Source: Phycisphaerales bacterium
Lineage (GTDB): Bacteria; Planctomycetota; Phycisphaerae; Phycisphaerales; SM1A02
Assembly (NCBI GenBank): GCA_030748455.1
Contig: JASMLY010000080.1
Span: 21,652-85,651, forward strand
DNA length: 64,000 bases
Direction of reading: 5' to 3'
Part shown: positions 61,163 to 64,000 of the stretch, one piece after another
Layout of the letters: every line of letters starts with the position of its first letter
Position numbering within the stretch: the stretch's first letter is position 1
Notes under the pieces: model-generated
What the model was told of the DNA's origin: nothing
The model's input: the letters and a program-made list of their open reading frames with translations, nothing else
The model's database searches: none
Position numbers and translations under genes: made by a program

Positions 61163-61680
61163 TACCTTAGCAGTAAATAGGAGTTTCTTGACATTCTGCT
61201 TCTATTAGCCTAACATTTCCCGTACACTTCTGCCGATAGACGTATAAACAAAGAAGTACACAGAAGTAAAGGAACGGCCTCGTATGCGTACACAAGAAAT
61301 CCCACTGATCAAACTCGGACCAAACAATACCTACGGAACGTCTTATTACGGCAGAATAGAACGTAAAGGCAGCAAAACAACCACCTCTTTTCTTGCGATC
61401 GTCGGCGGTGGAACCCACGATTGCATTCCAAAAAAACAGATCGGGAAGCCCCGAACATTTTTAGATCGTTTGTTCGGGGTTAATAGAGTCCAATGGACCC
61501 CTGCTGCTTCTGCTGCAAACACGTGGGATTTCGCACACTCAGCCCAGTGTACCCACCAAACGGCGGCATCAAAAATTCAACTCATTTCTATGTACCTCAA
61601 GGACATGTCATCGATAACACGAGGATATGTCAGCCAACTCCCACTGTTTACAAAAAAACACAAAGTACAGGAGACCACCA
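61155..61680 (+). other. lexA upstream region with repeats and a leader hairpin
   Basis: This 526-bp gap between the aminotransferase and lexA holds GTACACTTCT (61222-61231) facing AGAAGTACAC (61252-61261) and a further AGAAGTAAAG (61263-61272), near a TATAAA at 61243-61248 that may be the lexA -10. Further down AGCCCCGAACA and TGTTCGGGGTT (61447-61481) form a long stem whose CGAACA/TGTTCG halves resemble Bacillus-type LexA half-sites but with the wrong spacing. An open frame from ATG 61284 (AAGGA upstream) runs 133 codons through this gap and on into lexA in another frame; I do not call it a gene. Confidence 0.45.
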
Positions 61681-62298
61681 ATGAATCTTACCCCGAAACA
61701 ACTCGAAGTCGTCGAGCTCATCGAACGGCACAGAAACGAACACGGCTACTCACCGACGATGAAGGAACTCTCAGAACAACTCGGTATCAGCAAAGTGACA
61801 GTGTTCGAACGAATCGAGGCGTTGATCCGAAAAGGGGCACTCATTCGAGAACCAAACAAAGCTCGCTCTTTGTCCATTGCTGAAGAATTTGAGGTACCAA
61901 ACTCAGGTGCAATGCGTTTTCCATTGGTGGGACGCATTGCAGCTGGGTTGCCTATAGAGCGTTGCCAAGATCAAGAATCTTTAAATCTAGAAGATATGTT
62001 CGGCCCAAGGGTCGGACAGCGCAATCAAACGTTTGCACTTCGCGTAGAGGGCGAATCGATGAAAGATGAAGGGATTCTTGATGGCGATTATGTGCTTGTC
62101 CAACAACAAAATACCGCACGTGATGGCGACCGAGTCGTAGCGCTGTTACCCGATGGGGAAACAACGCTCAAAACCTTCTATAAAGAACCAAACGGGAAAA
62201 TCCGCTTGCAACCTGCGAACCCTGCGTTTCAACCGATCATTGTGGAGGAGTGTTACGTTCAAGGTGTCATCACTGGAGTACTTCGCAGTTACTCCTGA
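61681..62298 (+). CDS. lexA: LexA repressor
   Basis: SOS response repressor that self-cleaves when RecA is active. The 205 residues begin MNLTPKQLEVVELIERHRNE, then a winged helix with recognition segment LGISKVTVFERIEALIRKGAL, the Ala88-Gly89 cleavage site in GRIAAGLP, and the Ser126 (VEGESMKDEGILDGDYV) - Lys164 (TTLKTFYKE) dyad. ATG at 61681 has AGGAG ten bases upstream and fixes the family N terminus. Its 3' end overlaps the convergent dprA stop region by 29 bp. The recognition helix is not of the E. coli type, so the operator is likely different. Confidence 0.95.
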   Translation: MNLTPKQLEVVELIERHRNEHGYSPTMKELSEQLGISKVTVFERIEALIRKGALIREPNKARSLSIAEEFEVPNSGAMRFPLVGRIAAGLPIERCQDQESLNLEDMFGPRVGQRNQTFALRVEGESMKDEGILDGDYVLVQQQNTARDGDRVVALLPDGETTLKTFYKEPNGKIRLQPANPAFQPIIVEECYVQGVITGVLRSYS

Positions 62299-63202
62299 TC
62301 AAACGGGCATACGCCTCTATTGTTTCCTCAATGACAATTTGTGGTTCTAATGCAAGTTGCGCCCACCCTTCTTGAGCGATTCGAAGACAGCCCCTAGAAG
62401 CAGGATCGTCTACCCTTCCAGGAATCACAAAAGCTTCTCGACCATGTTCTTCTACCGCAATTCTAGCTGTGATCAAGGCACCACTCCTGTTCGCAGCTTC
62501 TACAACAAGCACGGAAGAAGCGAGCCCTGCAACGATTCTATTTCTACGTGGAAAATGAGCAGGCTTAGGCGTTGTCGTACAAGAAAACTCACTGAGGAGC
62601 AGACCGCCATGTTCAACGACATGGTCGAACAACGCAGCATGTTCTGGTGGGTAGATCACGTCTAGACCCGAGCCAAGGACAACGACATTCGTACTACCCA
62701 AAGTTGCAGCTGTTCGATGCGCAACCCCATCGATCCCTCGAGCTCCTCCTGAAATTACTCCAACTCCAGCTTCACAAATCATGCTGGCAAAATGTTGAGT
62801 TTGTCGGATGCCATACGCTGTACACCTCCGTGCACCAACTATTGCAACTGCAGCACGATGTACACTTTCCAACGACCCCCTGTACCAAATAATGGGCGGA
62901 GGTGCAGGTAGTGGTTTTAGTAGTTTTGGATATTCGTCATCTAGTACTGAAACGAAGGTAATTTTGTTGGAAATTGCGGCTTCTTTAATGCGACGGACAT
63001 CGGTGTTGCATACCGTCGTTCGAAGTAGTTCAGACACCCCTTTTGGCAATACGTCATCAAGCGTATTCTCAAGTAACGCAGGACCAATGCACTCAAATCT
63101 ACCTGCTTCTTGCACAAGCTTCAAGAACAGAGGAACTCCAAGCCCATTGTTGGCAGCGAGCGCGAGCGTTTCTTCTGGGAGATCTTCAAGTTTCCAAACC
63201 AT
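62270..63202 (-). CDS. dprA: DNA processing protein DprA
   Basis: Binds incoming single-stranded DNA and loads RecA in natural transformation; also widespread in non-competent bacteria. In 310 residues: an N-terminal SAM-like part (LALAANNGLGVPLFLKLVQEAG), PKLLKPLPAPPPIIWYRGSL, and the Rossmann core AAVAIVGARRCTAYG, ISGGARGIDGVAHRTA, VVLGSGLDVIYPPEH, LLLSEF and HFPRRNRIVAGLASSVLVVEAANRSGALITA, GREAFVIPGRVDDPASRG. It ends after the core, without the C-terminal winged helix of some DprA. The ATG at 63202 is preferred. RecR at the other end of the window is also a recombination mediator. Confidence 0.93.
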   Translation of the reverse strand: MVWKLEDLPEETLALAANNGLGVPLFLKLVQEAGRFECIGPALLENTLDDVLPKGVSELLRTTVCNTDVRRIKEAAISNKITFVSVLDDEYPKLLKPLPAPPPIIWYRGSLESVHRAAVAIVGARRCTAYGIRQTQHFASMICEAGVGVISGGARGIDGVAHRTAATLGSTNVVVLGSGLDVIYPPEHAALFDHVVEHGGLLLSEFSCTTTPKPAHFPRRNRIVAGLASSVLVVEAANRSGALITARIAVEEHGREAFVIPGRVDDPASRGCLRIAQEGWAQLALEPQIVIEETIEAYARLIRSNCEVLQ

Positions 63203-63327
63203 GCCGGAACCATACAAGCAGATCACCGCAGATCTCATTAAGTACGCCTTTTTTCTCTACATCGCCAAAAGGCACATGCGACGCGCATGCAAAGTGACTG
63301 TACATTGTGAAGTCGCAGGGTAGAGTG

Positions 63328-63798
63328 TTATGTGTCCTGTCGAGGGCTTTGCAAGAGCCCAACAAAGAGGGCAAACCCTCCGAAGCCAGCAATCCATAAC
63401 CGTCGGTCTTTAGATGTCAGCCCCTCTAGAAGTGTTGGGTTCTCCCCTTCACGAATCACTCTCAGTGGCATCGCTGTTTTTCGCTCGAGCCACTGCAAGG
63501 GTGTTTTAGCTGCATTGGGGTCGTATACAACAAACTCGCCTCTCATCGCACCGCTTGTTTGCATTTGGATGACTCTTGTAATGAGGTTCGCATCTTGTGC
63601 GATCAACTGATCTATAAACGACTCGTATTCATGTATTCGATATGCTAGATGCTCGCGATCTTCTTCGATCAGAGCAACCCGTTCTTGAATGTGCTCCAAC
63701 TCTTGCTTTGCTGGAAGTACGATTGCTGCCCAAAGCAGTAGACACCCTGCAACAATGTAGAGCCAACCTGAATCGAATCTTAAAAAGTACCGTTTCAC
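63328..63798 (-). CDS. Small membrane protein with coiled coil (DivIC/FtsB-like architecture)
   Basis: A 156-residue protein not assigned to a known family. It has one N-terminal helix (WLYIVAGCLLLWAAIVLPA, about 12-30), a coiled coil of about 35 residues (KQELEHIQERVALIEEDREHLAYRIHEYE), a polar domain (VVYDPNAAKTPLQWLERKTAMPLRVI), and a second hydrophobic stretch near the C terminus (LWIAGFGGFALFVGLL). The short cytoplasmic head, single helix and coiled coil recall the divisome proteins FtsB/DivIC, but those end after the coiled coil and lack a second helix. It is transcribed away from the tRNA-fMet gene. The 125 bp between its stop and dprA are featureless. Confidence 0.55.
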   Translation of the reverse strand: MKRYFLRFDSGWLYIVAGCLLLWAAIVLPAKQELEHIQERVALIEEDREHLAYRIHEYESFIDQLIAQDANLITRVIQMQTSGAMRGEFVVYDPNAAKTPLQWLERKTAMPLRVIREGENPTLLEGLTSKDRRLWIAGFGGFALFVGLLQSPRQDT

Positions 63799-63861
63799 TT
63801 GGTTCTTTATCGACCAACACGACCTCGCTTGCTCAAACCTTGTATACTTCGTATCCCCGAT

Positions 63862-63935
<74 letters not shown>

Positions 63936-63942
63936 TTTAAGA

Positions 63943-63967
63943 AACCGACCCTTGCGGTCGGTTTTTT
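63943..63967 (+). terminator. Rho-independent terminator after tRNA-fMet
   Basis: AACCGACC-CTTGC-GGTCGGTT is an 8-bp stem followed by a T run to 63967, seven bases after the tRNA end. This ends the tRNA transcript. Confidence 0.92.
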
Positions 63968-64000
63968 AAATAATGGCACGGATTGGGTTCTGCGACGCGG

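Noticed and set aside
61284..61883. 199-codon open frame before and into lexA
   Set aside because: The last third is the shifted frame of lexA, and composition of the first part shows no domain. A short leader peptide is possible, so it is kept only as a finding.

Overview
This window is a gene-dense stretch of chromosome (mid-40s percent GC by eye) from a Gram-negative-type bacterium, most likely a planctomycete of the Phycisphaerae group. That placement is an inference. It rests on a small secreted protein ending in planctomycete-style dockerin-like calcium-binding repeats, a ribonuclease E/G whose basic tail carries an IF2 N-terminal-like module, several large secreted FG-GAP and PQQ-propeller proteins, partner-switching (STAS, RsbW-like, PP2C) genes, and housekeeping genes scattered as single units. 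KDO synthesis genes (kdsA, kdsD, kdsC) and an LptC/OstA-like protein show that an LPS-type outer membrane is made. I see no insertion sequences, CRISPR arrays or prophage; this looks like core genome.

Layout. 1-9.2 kb: pyrH (cut by the window edge) and frr; then, on the minus strand, SRP RNA, dnaX, recR and rpoN; a PIN-TRAM membrane protein; guaA divergent from an anti-sigma kinase, a STAS protein and an MlaE-type permease. 9.3-14.5 kb: three exported proteins (unknown family, HtrA-like protease, FG-GAP repeat protein). 14.5-21.8 kb: gltA, rhomboid-TPR, trpF, moaC, an amidohydrolase, a lipoprotein, pabA/trpG and a DUF1444 protein. 21.9-25.7 kb: a tight plus-strand operon kdsA-mcsA-mcsB-gluQ-DUF192. 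25.8-34.2 kb: PP2C phosphatase, ribE, PQQ propeller, purH, HNH nuclease, nuoB, STAS, YihY and a pseudouridine synthase. 34.2-40.8 kb: scpA divergent from kdsD - HslV-like - kdsC - LptC-like, followed by nuoC. 40.8-44.5 kb: queD, queE, tRNA-Leu, dockerin protein, smpB and a GGDEF protein. 44.7-56.8 kb, all on the minus strand: rng/rne-dxr-rseP, ptsI, and an RND pump with its adaptor. 56.9-64 kb: gatC-gatA-ROK kinase, a structured intergenic region that may encode a small RNA, an aminotransferase, lexA, dprA, a small membrane protein and initiator tRNA with a strong terminator.

The most interesting points are: (1) a run of ten A on the coding strand in the middle of dnaX, where slippage into either alternative frame meets a stop within 0-7 codons, as expected for making a short gamma-type clamp-loader subunit, in a DnaX that also lacks the usual zinc cysteines; (2) an HslV/proteasome-like Ntn hydrolase with N-terminal Ser instead of Thr, translationally coupled inside the KDO operon; (3) an RNase E/G with an IF2_N-like module in its tail; (4) an undescribed nested secondary structure at about 59.77-59.90 kb; (5) an SRP RNA with a URRC-type (UGAC) tetraloop directly upstream of dnaX; (6) the protein-arginine kinase pair mcsA-mcsB in an LPS/tRNA-modification operon.
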